From Whitmania pigra (taxonomy: Eukaryota > Annelida > Clitellata > Hirudinida > Haemopidae), in the NCBI GenBank assembly GCA_021613335.1, contig JAJTWR010000344.1, positions 186,001 through 250,000 of the forward strand: a DNA stretch of 64,000 bases. The letters are read 5' to 3'. The translations under genes were made by a program, and so were the position numbers. Below the pieces are notes generated by a model that saw only the letters and a program-made list of their open reading frames with translations, was not told the origin of the DNA and did no database searches. Below are positions 40,009-51,230 of the stretch, one piece after another. Within the stretch, counting starts at the first letter, position 1, and every line of letters starts with the position of its first letter.

Positions 40009-42430
40009 ACTGTCATAATAATTAGATTAACATGTTCAGTTTGCTCTATTTAATCTTTTAATCTTAATCATTCCAAGATTTTAATTCTAAGCATTTTTGG
40101 GTGAGCTAATTTTTTTCAATTATTGGTTGAAACTGGAATAAATGCTGAATTGGGGATGTTTAAACATTGAAATTAATTATTAATTTAGTTCAATGAAATT
40201 AGTTCAAGTCCTGCTTTGTGAGAGATGGGACATAGGGAGTGACCAGGATAAAGCCTTCTGATTTGATTTATTTTGTAGACATCAAAACATAAGCAAACAA
40301 AATGCTGGGAAAGAAAGGTCCAAAACCTTTATATCCTGCTGGTATTTGGAGGTTCAATTGTTTAAATTTTTAAAGGCAATCAAATAAATGAAGCATAGAA
40401 AATGGATGAGAGGAAAAGTAGCATATGTGAACACTTTGGCAGCGGCCACAAACTAGAACCAGTAAGTGGGAGGGGCTACAGCTACTAAAATTTTTGTAAA
40501 AATAATTTTAAATTAAAATAAAATTATTTGATTTTTAAATTAATTTTTTTTATATTTTCCATGGAGGGTCATGTCCCCCCCCCCTAAATCCACCACTGCG
40601 CATGTGTAAGTGTTTAAACAGTCAATGAATGATCTGCAGTAGACCTAGGGGCTACCAAGCCGATTTGTAGTTAAGCTGAGCTAAGCTGGATAATATTGCA
40701 GCTGCCACCAAAGCTGCAAGTTTTGTTCATAATAGTCAACGTCACTTTTAATTTGTTGGTCCAGTTCCAAAAAATATTTTAAACAAAATCCCATTCTTTT
40801 GGAAGTGAAGCCACACAAGATTAAGGATACTCTCTCACTAGCAAGAATTTACTTGATACAGTCAGTCAGTTTAACGCCAGTCAAGGAGTTGTTTTCCAAA
40901 ACAGGACTAATTTTGAGTGGGAAAGTGTCATCAATAATAACTAACAAGCTAAACTAAATTTCCTTTGTTCATGATAATTAAACATTAATTAACATTTAGT
41001 TAAACTGCACTCCAGCCACTCTTAAGGTTTTTCAAGTTTGTAAATGAATATTTGATCATATGATTTGTTTTGGTACATTTATTAATTTATAATTTATTTT
41101 ATTTTCTATTCTTCATTTTAGCATTGATCATTAATTTTTGTTGTTTTTTCCCATTAACATTAACTTCACAAACAATTTCTCTTAACATTAATTTTATTAA
41201 TATTTTTAGTACTATTATAAAAGTTAGTGATCAATGTAATTAATATTTTTATTACTATTAGAGTAATCAATATAATTGATATTTTTTGCACTAATATAAA
41301 AGTTAGTAATCAATATAATTAATATTTTTGTTCTATCATTTATCACTATTATTTATTCTTGTTCTTGTTCTGCCTTTGGCAGAATTTGATAATAAAGAAT
41401 CAAAATAAAATAATAAAAGCAAATAAGTATTCAATTAGAAAATTCCAATCTGCCTAAAGACCTGGTATTTCTGCAGAAACTGCTCTTTCACATATCTTCA
41501 ACAACCGCTCTGACATCTGTTGTCACATTCTTCCCTGGAAGTCTGCAACACGTTGTCTCGCTGCCACCACCAATACCCAGTCTTCACTTGAAACAAAGGA
41601 ATTGGACTAATTTTTATTAATACAATAAAAATCTTATCTATTTCAACCACAAGTCCCCACAACTCTTTTCAAGCTTATATTTAATTATCAATATTCACTA
41701 AATCCTAGCAAATATCATCCAATCAAAATTCACAAATAAATGTCGGTCCGGAGTTTCACCCCACCTGCAAGATGATTAATCTAATAGTTCCTGAGATAAC
41801 AGTGATTGTCTTAAATAATCTTCACTACAATTGAATTAAAACATTGGCTAACTTAAACAAATAATTCAATGTATAATGAAATGAACTCAGCTATATAAAT
41901 CATTCATAGCGATTATAGGAGACATGTCTAGTTGTATTCAAGACCCAACCATAACATACCTTAAAGTTAAAAACGATCCTTAGTTCAATCACTCGACTCC
42001 TTGACTTCCCACTGAAGACTGTCTCTGACGGCTGATATGACCCTCGTTACGATTCGTAGACTTGATGTTCTCCCTGATCCTCGTAATATTTCAATATATT
42101 ATTTGGGGTCGCGGATTGGACAACCCTGCCTTAGACTATATTTTTAATTTTAAATAGTTTATAATTGTTGGACGTTAATGAGCGCATAAAGAACTTCCGA
42201 TATATGCTTACAGAACCACGTGGCAAAACACTCACGTTAATCATTGCATTGTCCAATAATTTGTTTCGTCAACTTGAATTTAACTGAAATTGATAGGCAA
42301 CTATAGGAAACTTGTAGGGTGTTTTGCTATTTTATGTATTTTTGTCATAATTATTCAACTATTTGTGACTCATAGTTATAATTGGTGTTAGTGTTTTCAC
42401 TTTTTGTGACTGTTTTTTCAGCACTGGTCG
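40009..42430. other. MLK downstream region
   Basis: AT-rich noncoding sequence. It holds a small MITE (40460-40598), a LINE-like 3' tail (41374-41415, TTTGGCAGAATTTGATAATA then AAGAATC) and a hAT-like end near 42109. No gene was recognised. Confidence 0.5.
40460..40598. mobile_element. Short MITE related to the one at 8365
   Basis: Left end CAGTAAGTGGGAGGGGC and right end CCCCCTAAATCCACCACTG are imperfect inverted repeats about 140 bp apart. The right end resembles the element at 8365-8515. No target duplication is clear. Confidence 0.5.
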
Positions 42431-42982
42431 TTCAGATAGAGCTTTGGTTAGTGCTGTTTAACATTTTAATAGTCAAACATCACTTGAATAGACTTATTGT
42501 AGCAAATGTCTTCAATCTCTTACTGGTCCTGCTATAAAACTCTTTGAACACTTCCCAAAAGCATGGAATAAAATATTAATAGATAAAATTTTGATAATAG
42601 CGTCAGTTATCAGTCTCTTGCAGTCTTTATTGGAAAGCAAAATGAATGTCTTATCCCATTCTCTTGGAACTCAGTTACGAAGATTCCAATAGCTAACTGC
42701 AATGAATAACCACCACTGCTCTGGCTTTTGATGGTGATGTGTCCTCCTCAGTAAAGACAACATTCAGCCATGCTGTCCGATGAAATCAAGATCACATTTT
42801 GAAAATTCTGCCTGTGTTCTTTGGGATCGAAAGGATTAAGAGGATCATCACAGCTGCCTAAAGCGGCAATGTGCTCTAGCAGGAAAATAATCTGCCACAG
42901 TTGTAGCCGTCAATTTGTTTAAAGAAGTTCTTACTGACATAGTTGTATTTTGTCCATTCATCAACTATATTCCAATGCGGCT

Positions 42983-43180
42983 TTATCGAAAAAGAAATTT
43001 CAAAAAGTTGATATGCTCGGAAATATTTTGTTTACCCAATGGGTCGTAAAAATATATTTCCTTTTTGACCTGGTCTACAACGTGGCATGAGAAATGCGTC
43101 TCATTGTTTATAAGAAGTGGAAAGACTACATACCTGCACATGGCTCTAGAAGTAAAATGGTGGCTGACCATTACAGGCAT
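42983..43180 (-). pseudogene. Ulp1-type (C48) protease fragment, His/Asp half
   Basis: A 65-codon frame contains YVVFPLLINNETHFSCHVVD followed by QVKKEIYFYDPLGKQN. This fits the His (in THFSCHVVD) and following Asp/Asn region of Ulp1-like peptidases (usual pattern HWxLxVID...YDSL). The cysteine half is not found in this copy; it is the part preserved at 19204-19428. It lies on the same strand as, and downstream of, the POGK-like transposase. Confidence 0.6.
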
Positions 43181-43495
43181 GTAGGGAGTTATGAGACACA
43201 GAGACTTGTTAAGCAGAAACGTTTGTAGCTTGGAATTGGTTAAGAAGTTCGTTGTAATCCTTTGAGGTATTGCTTCACTTTTGTCTTACAAATTATTGTG
43301 CATGAACAATCTGCATTCCAAAGTTGGAAGTTGATGCTAATTTTGAAATGCAACATAGTTTCGAGGAATTGGAGAGAGAACGCAATACCAAAGCGACCAA
43401 TTTGCAGCGAGCTCATGAATCGTTAATCAGTTCTTTGAAATTTTTAAACAATTTATTAATAGACATAATGCACATTCAAAGAATAAATTAGGAGA

Positions 43496-43690
43496 CCGAC
43501 AATTATACCTCATCATTAGCTAAGCCTTCAAATCAGTCAAAAGTCTTCACATTCATTTTCGGCTTTTGCTTCGCTCTCTAGTTCATCATCCTGGTGGTCA
43601 CTTTCCTCATCTAATGCAGATTTAATGTCATCTTTTCTAAAGCCACTCAGCAACAAATCCGGTGACACTGTGTCACATGCTCGTGCAACT
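43496..43690 (-). pseudogene. POGK-like transposase C-terminal part, copy B
   Basis: Minus strand: ACDTVSPDLLLSGFRKDDIK, then an acidic tail (ESDHQDDELESEAKAENECE). It aligns by eye with the C-terminus of the copy A transposase (KVSPDLILSGFRKAGIK). Confidence 0.65.
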
Positions 43691-43940
43691 AGTGTTGTGA
43701 GCGTGAAATATTTCAATTGTTTTATTTCAAAATGTTTTGTTTTTTTTTAAATATTTCAACACAAAAAAAAACACCAAAAAAAACAAAACAAATTAATGTT
43801 AATTAAAAAAATTAAGTTAAGTTAAAAAAATTAATTAATTAAAAAAAGTTTTATTGTTTATTACTAATTTTGTAATTATTTATTGTGCAGGAAATTATTA
43901 ATTAATTTTTGTAAATTTATTACGTAATATTCAGCATCTT

Positions 43941-44222
43941 TTGTCTTTACAAAAATCAACTTCAGTGGGGGCAATCATTGAACAGAAATATCCTCACATT
44001 TATTGCTATGGTTGCTGTGTTCACGGACTTAACCTCTTGATGAATGATATTGCCAAGATGACACCTATAAACCAGGTAATATCAAGTTCAATAAATGTAA
44101 TAAAGGAGTTCAAAAGAAGCAATCGATTGACAGCATTGTTGAAGTCCAAAGTCCTTCCACAAAATACTTTTACATCATTGAAACTGCCTGTGAAAACTAG
44201 ATGGGGCTCCAATGTAATATAA
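43941..44222 (+). pseudogene. hAT transposase fragment (GCxxHxLNLL region)
   Basis: Encodes KYPHIYCYGCCVHGLNLLMN, INVIKEFKRSNRLTALLKSK and LKLPVKTRWGSNV. These are the motifs after the second catalytic Asp of a hAT transposase (usual form GCxAHxLNLLxxD ... LPVKTRWGS). It ends in a stop and is followed by CR1 sequence. Confidence 0.75.
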
Positions 44223-44269
44223 TTAAGAAGCTTGGTGGAAAGGTATATGTTCATCACGACCTCTTGCTA

Positions 44270-45600
44270 AAGTAGCTTAACATAACAATTAACATAACAA
44301 TTATTTATAGTGGTTAAGAAGACCTGGATCTGTGTAATAACCACTCTTTTTAGTCCTAATATCCGAATTTACTTAAATAAATTTTGAATTTATCTATTGT
44401 GTCAGCATGGATGGTTTCCTTATCTAGTTTATTCGGTAAAACCGTTCGAGACGGACGCACACATTTTAATGAGATGCTCTACTTTAATGAAGCTCCACCC
44501 AAAACAAATTAAGCTCCGCCTAAAATGAGTAAAAGTAAATCTTTGATCCGTAATATTTTTAGGTATATCTCTTTTTAGGGAAAATCGGTCCGCATATTTA
44601 GGCTCCGAATAGATCCGCTCAAGTGTTAGGGTAGGGTTATTGTTAGGATTAGGGGATAGGGTAGGGTTAGGGGATATGGTAGGGTTAGGATTAGGGGGTA
44701 GGGTTAGGATTAGGGGATAGGGTATGGTTAGGGGTTAGGGTAGGGTTAGGATTAGGGGATAGGGTAGGGTTAGGGGTTAGGGTTAGGCAAAGCGTAAACT
44801 TTAAACACTCGATTGCTAATGTCAGACGTCAAGTATTTCCAAAATTATAATAAAACTTTATTAGAGACTTCTATGTAAATGACTTAATATATATTGCGGA
44901 TAAAAGATTCACTTTTACTCATTTTAGGCGGAGTTTAATTTGTTTAGGGGTGGACCTTTATTTTTTCTTAGCATCTCATTAAAATGTGTGCGTCCGTCTC
45001 GAACGGTTTTACCATTTACAATCGTGCCCTCTAGTAGAAACACTTTTTGTGGCTTCGAAAAACTGTTCAGGCAAAAGGCCTTCCCTTCCCGATAAAATTT
45101 TGAATGCCTCGATGAGGTCCCCTCTATTTCTTCTCTTTTCCAGAGTCGTTAATTTACATCTATTTAATCTTTCCTCGTAACTAAGCTTTCCAAAACCATC
45201 TATCATCCTGGTTGCCCTTCTTTGTACTCTTTCCAACATCTCTACATCCTTCCTCAAATGAGGGTTCCATACTTGCACACAGTACTCAAGGTGTGGCCTT
45301 ACTAATGCCTTATACAATCTCAGTATTACATCCTTGTTCCTGCTTACTACTGTTCTCTTTATCATTCCAAGTACTCTGTTTGCTTTTTTAGCAACTTCCA
45401 TGCACTGTAGAGATGCTTTTCAATTGTTCTGCATTATTACCCCCAGATCTCTGTCATGATTAGACTGCTTCCTCCAGATACATATTCAACTTTTGTGTTT
45501 ATGCATCCAATATGCATAATGGAGCATTTGCTTACGTTGAAAAGCATCTGCCAATCTTTTGCTCATTTGAATAACTTGTTAAAGTCTTCCTTAAGTGTAT
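44270..45600 (-). pseudogene. CR1-like LINE, 3' part, interrupted
   Basis: The end of a CR1/L2-type reverse transcriptase: KANRVLGMIKRTVVSRNKDV, LYKALVRPHLEYCVQVWNPH, MLERVQRRATRMIDGFGKLS and RGDLIEAFKILSGREGLLPE. The frame is cut at about 45013 by an inverted-repeat element. The remaining C-terminus (KFKIYLSKFGY) and 3' UTR continue at 44430-44280. The upstream part (to 45600) has a stop. 5' truncated, as is usual. Confidence 0.85.
44435..45013. mobile_element. Inverted-repeat element with telomere-like array, copy 1
   Basis: Ends GGTAAAACCGTTCGAGACGG and CCGTCTCGAACGGTTTTACC. Inverted repeats of about 105 bp include GAGATGCT, AAGCTCC and CTAAAATGAGTAAAAGT. About 160 bp of TTAGGG-like repeats (GGGTTAGGATTAGGGGATA) occupy 44625-44787. 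It is inserted in the CR1-like LINE; compared with the right-hand LINE copy about 65 bp of target is missing at the junction. No coding capacity. Opposite in orientation to copy 2. Confidence 0.85.
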
Positions 45601-45603
45601 TCA

Positions 45604-45958
45604 AGTGTATCCAGTGTTCCAGTGCATATTCATTTATCCAAAATGATAAACGTCTCACCACAAACAGGGCAGGAAAACTGGTTTTTATTTCCCAAAACTT
45701 AAAGCTGTAAGCTTCTTCAGAAAGTAATTACAACTCTGCAGCAGAAGACTAAGAATCTGAGAAGGATGAAGACAGTGAATTTGGTGAAATGGACTCAGAA
45801 CTTGATTTAAATTAGCACTGTTGCTCTAGTTTTGTATTATTTTTTACTTATGTTGCAATAAACTTGTTTAACTAATCATAAACCATCACTTTTCAACAAA
45901 TTAAAAAAAAACATAAAAAACTCGGACAAAAAAAAACATGTTTTTTTTTACATCCCTA
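45604..45958 (+). pseudogene. hAT transposase 3' end with terminus (left-hand copy)
   Basis: Encodes AYSFIQNDKRLTTNRAGKLV then FISQNLKL and an acidic C-terminus (SEKDEDSEFGEMDSE). The terminal inverted repeat follows with an ACATG(T)n core and ends CATCCCTA at 45958. It mirrors the copy at 46376-45974. Confidence 0.75.
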
Positions 45959-45973
45959 GGTATGTGTTGCACG

Positions 45974-46376
45974 TAGAGTTGTAAAAAAACATGTTTTTTT
46001 TGGTTCGAGTTTTTTTTGTGTTTTTATGGGTTTTTTTGGTTTTTTATTGTTTTTTTTTTAAATTTATCGATAAAATGATAATTCATGATTGGACAAACAG
46101 ATTTATTGCAACTTCAATAAGACAAACAATAAAAAATAAGAATAGCAGTGCTAATTTAAATCAGTTTTGATCCATTTCATCAATTTCACTGTCTTCATCC
46201 TTCTCAGATTCTTCGTCTTCTGCTTCAGAGTTGTGATTACTGTCTGAAGTACTGCAAGCCATAAGCTTTAAGTTTTGGGAAATAAAAACTAGTTTTCCAG
46301 CTCTGTTTGTGGTGAGGCGGTTCCGTTTATCATTCTGGATAAATGAATAGGCACTGAAACTTCTTTCAATTAGTAA
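45974..46376 (-). pseudogene. hAT transposase 3' end with terminus (right-hand copy)
   Basis: Minus strand: LLIERSFSAYSFIQNDKR, LTTNRAGKLVFISQNLKL, then the acidic tail DEESEKDEDSEIDEMDQN and stop at 46161. The terminus TAGAGTTGTAAAAAAACATG starts at 45974. A further hAT-like stretch (LRLISNRSNFKFNNH..) lies at about 46610-46440 between two LINE parts. Confidence 0.75.
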
Positions 46377-47040
46377 GGCCACATCTTGAGTACTGTGTGC
46401 AAGTGTGGAACCCTTATTTGAGAAAGGATGTAGAAGTGTTGAAATTGTTGAGTTTATGAGTACCTTAAACTCTAGTTTCGTTAAAATTAATCTTTGGCTT
46501 TCCTTTATTCTCATTGGTTGTTGTTGTCGCTTCGGCTTGTTGTGTATGTTAAATAAAAAGGCGTCATGGTTGTTAAACTTAAAATTCGATCTATTTGAAA
46601 TTAATCTCAACAGAAAAGAGTACAAAGAAGGGCAATCAGGATGATAGAAAGTTTTGGAAAGCTGAGTTACGAGGAAAGATTAAGTAGATGTAAATTAAAA
46701 ACTGGAAAGAGAACAAACAGAGGGGACCTCATCGAGGCATTCAAAATTTTATCGGGAAGGGAAGGCCTTTTGCCTGAACAGTTTTTCGAAGCCACAAAAA
46801 GGGCTTCTACTAGAGGGCACGATTGTAAATTATATATAATTTCGGGAAACTTAAAAAATAATTATTTCAGGACAAGGGTGGTTTCTTTATGGAATATACT
46901 AGATAAGGAAACCATCCATGCTGACACAGTAGATAAATTTAAGATTTACTTAAGTAAATTTGGTTATTAAGACTAAAAAGAGTGGTTATTACACAGATCC
47001 AGGTCTTCTTAACCACTATAAATACTTGTTATGTTATTAT
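46376..47040 (+). pseudogene. CR1-like LINE, 3' part (right-hand copy)
   Basis: Begins with PHLEYCVQVWNPYLRKDVEV (46377-46440). It is interrupted by about 170 bp of hAT-like sequence and resumes at about 46610 with RVQRRAIRMIESFGKLSYEE, RGDLIEAFKILSGREGLLPE and VDKFKIYLSKFGY-stop (46970). The 3' UTR GTGGTTATTACACAGATCC follows. Very similar to the left-hand copy on the other strand. Confidence 0.8.
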
Positions 47041-47436
47041 TATGTTAAACCTCTTTCTATTATAGCGGTTGTTATGGCAATGACAAAATCTTAGAAGCTA
47101 CCTTAGCAAGAAGCCGTGATGAACATGGACCTTTCCACCAGGCTATTGGTAAGAGTTGCAGAAATGACTGCTAAACAAACTGCAATTGGTTTCAGCAACA
47201 TCAAAACTTCATTTTTAAAGTTATAAATTTTTTGTTTTGTTTTTTATGTTTTTTTCTGTGTTGAAATATTTCAAAAAGAACAAAACATTTTGTAATAAAA
47301 CAATTGAAATATTTCACGCTCACATCTCTATGCATACCTCGGAATACAAGGTATATTCTTGACGCGTCCAGACGGTGTTTAGTGTATGTGCCATTCTGCA
47401 TTCATTCCTCCCACTCAGACCTGACAATTTGTCTTT

Positions 47437-47515
47437 TTTTTGTTTGTTTTATTAACGTCCGTTGCATACCTAGATGATTAGGACGATGCTCCCGCAGCGG
47501 GGTTTGAATCCCCTG
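47437..47515 (-). repeat. Partial tRNA-derived SINE
   Basis: On minus: GGGGATTCAAACCCCGCTGC, GGGAGCATCG and the tail CCTAATCATCTAGGTATGCA then ACGGACGTTAAT. Only the B-box half and tail are present; the rest is lost at the junction with the transposon relic. Confidence 0.7.
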
Positions 47516-47539
47516 ACAATTTGTCAACGATGTGTAGTA

Positions 47540-47925
47540 TTAATATGAACAAACAATTAAGTTATGGTAAATTATATAATTTTTAAATGGATGATTTGTA
47601 GCAATATCCAGTGGCTGCAGTTTGGATGTTAGACAACCCGGAATGATTGCTATGCGACATCCGCTCGAGTTGAGCATCTTCTTAACTGACTCCTCTTTAT
47701 GAGCAGTCATATTGAGCATATTGAAAAGAATCCGCCCGGCCTTGCTTGAAAACATTTCTTAATCAAGAGCTTCATTGCTGCTGTCCATCCAGGCTTTTTT
47801 GTTGCAGTAAACAGCAATGCTAGCTGGGAATTTTTCGCGTGGCATTATCTCTTGAAAATCAACATCGGTTTTAACTTGGTGCAGAGCATCCAAGTATGAC
47901 AGTATTGCGGCACTACAACATAAAA
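47540..47925 (-). pseudogene. POGK-like DDE_1 transposase core, copy B
   Basis: Minus strand: REKFPASIAVYCNKKAWMDS, then (after a stop) GRILFNMLNMTAHKEESVKK, SSGCRIAIIPGCLTSKLQPL and DIATNHPFKNYI. The IPGxLTSxLQPLD motif is diagnostic of the pogo/POGK DDE_1 group. The expected Asp in the LxxDxxxAH motif is replaced (LNMTAHK), so it is catalytically dead even apart from the stop. Confidence 0.75.
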
Positions 47926-47945
47926 CTAACACTCGCAATTTTTAG

Positions 47946-48065
47946 AGGTTTATTAACAAGCAAGAAAATAAAGTAAAAAGGTTTGTTAACAAGCAAGAAA
48001 TCAAGCAAAAAGAGATTTATTAACAAGCAAGAAACCCAGTAAAAAGAGGCCTAAGCAAAAAGGCC
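47946..48065. repeat. Tandem repeat, unit of about 36 bp
   Basis: Three units of AGGTTTATTAACAAGCAAGA followed by an A-rich AGTAAAAAG part. It lies at the right edge of transposon relic copy B and may be its subterminal region. Confidence 0.75.
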
Positions 48066-48419
48066 TGAGAAAAGATCACAATCTGGAAAAGATCCAAAAT
48101 CGGAGTCACTTTAGAGAATCTTAAAGCAAATTTTATTTATTTCATTATTAATATAATCCTATTTTTTCAAGTTGTGGCACAACACTGTTGTTGTTATTTT
48201 TTGCGGATCACATCCGATTTTTTTTATTTTGTGCTTTTTTTACGAAGTCCGCTTTCTCACCATTTAGGCCGAGACCGTTTGAGGAAGATTCCTCGCCCAA
48301 CTTCAACCCGAATCCAGCTGCGCACGACTTTGGCGCTAACTTTCTTAAACTGAATCCGCAGATATCCGAAATTCATTGGCACACCCGCTCGACTCAAAAC
48401 TCTGTCGCCTCCTCTTTCC

Positions 48420-49000
48420 ATAAAAGTCGTTGGATCCCTCCTTCCTTTTTATACAACCCTCAAGCTCCTCAGTGTTATTTTTGACTAGCATCTCACTTTT
48501 AAAGAACATTCATGCAATCACCTCACCTGGGCAATCCGCCACATCCCTTCGTTACTTTCCGTCTGCACTTGCACATAGCCTCGTTCTCTCTCGTCTAGAC
48601 TGTTGTAATTCCCTTTTTTATGGTACATCTGCTTTTTTAATATATTCCTTACAACGTTTAACAAGCTTGTTCTTCTCAACCCATCCTCAGTAGTACGGAC
48701 TGCCTGAAGTAATTGCACTGGTTGCAATTCACATCGTGCCACTTTCAAAATCGCCCTCATGACATCACACTCTAGTGACATCCAGCCCACTTTATCTCCA
48801 TCACCTTATAGATCGCCGCCAAACACATGATCTTCCACCATTCATCTTTATCAACCAATCAATAGTTCATCACTAGTCAACAGTCAATAGTCTCTTATGC
48901 CTCCCCTCATTAGAACCAATCATCTATTGAGCTCTTCAAGCGTCACCTGAAGACGCTATGCACATGGCCTTACAAATTAATTATTATTAATAATATTATT
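48420..49000 (+). pseudogene. L2-like LINE fragment (end of reverse transcriptase ORF)
   Basis: In shifting frames: HLTFKEHSCNHLTWAIRHI, LSRLDCCNSLFYGTSAFLIY and LQRLTSL, then FKRHLKTLCTWPYKL near 48960. The LDxCNSLxxG motif and the short C-terminal FKxxLKTxL helix are typical of the L2/CR1 group. Several frameshifts. Confidence 0.7.
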
Positions 49001-49245
49001 GTTATTACGAATTTCATCCCAATATTAAGACTCTTCTCGCAGGGTGCTGAGTTTTTATGTTTTACGGGGCACTCAAAAGTTGTTGAAAGTTGAAGTGACT
49101 TCGTGATGAAGTTGTTGGATCGTCAATAATTATGTGAATTACTGACACACGACAGAACATATTTTAGTTGAGAATTTGCTGAACTGAGTTGAGAAAGCTG
49201 ACCACTGGAATGATGAGAGAATTCAGTGATTGCTGGGCTGTAGCA

Positions 49246-49816
49246 GGTAAAACCGTTCGAGACGGACGCACACATTTTAATGAGATGCTAAGAAAAAATA
49301 AAGCTCCACCTCTAAACAAATTAAACTCCGCCTAAAATGAGTAAAAGTGAATCTTTTATCCGCAATATATATTAAGTCATTTACATAAAAGTCTCTAATA
49401 AAGTTTTATTATAATTTTGGAAATACTTGACGTCTGACATTAGCAATCGAGTGTTTAAAGTTTACGCTTTGCCTAACCCTAACCCTACCCTATCCCCTAA
49501 TCCTAACCCTACCCTAACCCCTAACCATACCCTATCCCCTAATCCTAACCCTACCCTAACCCCTAACCCTACCATATCCCCTAACCCTACCCTATCCCCT
49601 AATCCTAACCATAACCCTACCCTAACACTTGAGCGGATCTATTCGGATCCTAAATATGCGGACCGAGTTTCCCTAAAAAGAGATATACCTAAAAATATTA
49701 TGGATCAAAGATTTACTTTTACTCATTTTAGGCGGAGCTTAATTTGTTTTGGGTGGAGCTTCACTAAAGTAGAGCATCTCATTAAAATGTGTGCGTCCGT
49801 CTCGAACGGTTTTACC
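49246..49816. mobile_element. Inverted-repeat element with telomere-like array, copy 2
   Basis: Same ends as 44435-45013 (GGTAAAACCGTTCGAGACGG), opposite orientation, 571 bp. The CCCTAA-rich array (CCTAACCCTACCCTATCCCC) spans about 49470-49628. Flanks CAG|GGTAAAACC and GGTTTTACC|TGA show no obvious target duplication. The two copies are highly similar over their whole length. Confidence 0.85.
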
Positions 49817-49829
49817 TGAAACAAAGCTA

Positions 49830-51230
49830 AATGTAATTTTTTGAGTTTCATTTCCAAAGATGCGTAAAGAATAATGACGCGGATTGGTAGTGAAGCTATA
49901 GTTAGGTTTCTTGTAGAGTCCGACTGAAAATGATTTTTGGGGTGGGAACGAAAACAAAAATAGACTGAATAGCAAAAGATGCTTGAAACCGAAAAAGAAA
50001 ACATAAAATGAAACCGATTTACGGTCTAAACCGTAAAAAAACGAAAAAAAATAATAATAAAGTAGCTTAGTGTAATAAAGTATGTAATTTAATATTAAAA
50101 AAATTAAATAGTTTTAATCTATTTAATAAATTTAAATTTATAAAAAAGTTTTAGACAAACTTATTAAGAACTTGTATTATGGGGAGAGATAAGTGCCATT
50201 GATTTTATTTTTATTACCGAGCCTCATGCGTCGACAAACAGCTAATTGCTATTATTGGAGCTTCACTACGCTGAATACTATACTATGACTGAATATAGCA
50301 ATAAAAATAATCAACTGATTTCTTAAATTAATATTATTGGTTAAACCGTATATGTTGTCGACATTAGCATTTATGGTGTATCGTAACAAAATAAGCCCAG
50401 ACCTCTTACCAAATGATTAAAAGTTAATTGCTCCTATGCAGACGTATTTATAAAAGTTTTTAAAAAATGTTGTCTGTAAAAAGGATTATAATAAAGTAAT
50501 TATTTATTTTACAAATATTGTCCTATCTTTCCTATAAACCTTAAGTCTGCTTACTTAATTGCCAATGAAAATTCAAGAGCTTACAGCTCACATTGGCTAG
50601 AGGTGCTTGTCATAGTTATGGAGCGTTAGGACGTAACTGTTATACTAGGATGGAGTTTGTCGACTCCTGCTGTGTATATAAACAATATACACTCAATAGA
50701 CAGAAACTGAAAAAAAATCTTCTTCGTTTCTTTTTCATTTCCAAAAGCAATTTTGACCGGAAACGAAAATGAACCGATAATTAGTTTTCTTAGTGGGACA
50801 GAAAACGAAATGACGCCGTAAATGAAAAAAGGTCAATATTCGGCGTCAAAAACAAAAACGGAATTCGGTCGTCCTCTAGTTTCTTGTTTACATTGAATAA
50901 TTTCAAGCAACAGTATTCCCAGCATTCATAGAGACGTCTTGAGACATCTCGATAAACCTCAAAGCATTACTCGTCTTCCACCAGCAGACACTTATCTTTA
51001 TCTTTAACGTGGCTGAAGTTAGCGGACACTCAAATTTATTTTCATTTGCGAGATTTTAAATTATAATATTTATAAACTACATTTCATATGCTCTTTAAAA
51101 ATGCTCATATATCAACTGTAATGAGATTTTCACTTTTTTTAAATTAATAGGATTTTCTGGGGTTCATTTAAAAGTTTTCTTATTCAATAACAGCGCAGCT
51201 GTGACTAATGAAATGTGCATCAAAATATTC
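49830..51230. other. Noncoding AT-rich region
   Basis: Two blocks rich in GAAACCGAAAA / AACGAAAATGAACCG motifs (49915-50050 and 50700-50880) suggest the ends of another decayed element, but no clear inverted repeat was found. No gene seen. Confidence 0.4.

Larger units (their letters stand above)
43691..47331. mobile_element. Nest of hAT and CR1 sequences forming an imperfect palindrome
   Basis: Outer ends are inverted: TGTGAGCGTGAAATATTTCA at about 43705 and TGAAATATTTCACGCTCACA at about 47327, the terminus also seen at 25417. Inward come hAT coding sequence (43941-44222, +) and its inverted partner (about 47060-47200), a CR1-like LINE pointing left (45600-44270) and one pointing right (46376-47040). 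In the centre two hAT 3' ends face each other (45604-45958 + and 46376-45974 -). The left arm is longer mainly because of a 579-bp inverted-repeat element and extra hAT coding sequence. Whether this is one inverted duplication or several independent insertions cannot be decided by eye. Confidence 0.6.
42430..47960 (-). mobile_element. Large DNA transposon relic, copy B (POGK-like transposase plus Ulp1 domain; interrupted by a hAT nest)
   Basis: Homologous to copy A (17.76-21.9 kb) over 42455-42760, 43190-43690 and 47335-47720. On the minus strand the order is DDE transposase (about 47925-47540), its C-terminal part (43690-43496), a spacer, then a Ulp1 fragment (43180-42983). The 43690-47331 segment interrupts the transposase: copy A has TGCTTGTGCAAATGCATCC then ACATGCATACCTCGG where copy B has TGCTCGTGCAA, the insertion, then TGCATACCTCGG. 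Exact ends are not defined. Confidence 0.6.

Noticed and set aside
44625..44787. Interstitial telomere or chromosome-fusion scar
   Set aside because: The array is a mix of TTAGGG variants enclosed by the terminal repeats of an element present in two copies; it moved with the element.
49427..49819. Pro/Asn-rich protein (repeats of NPNPTLSPNP)
   Set aside because: It is the translation of the CCCTAA-like array inside the inverted-repeat element.
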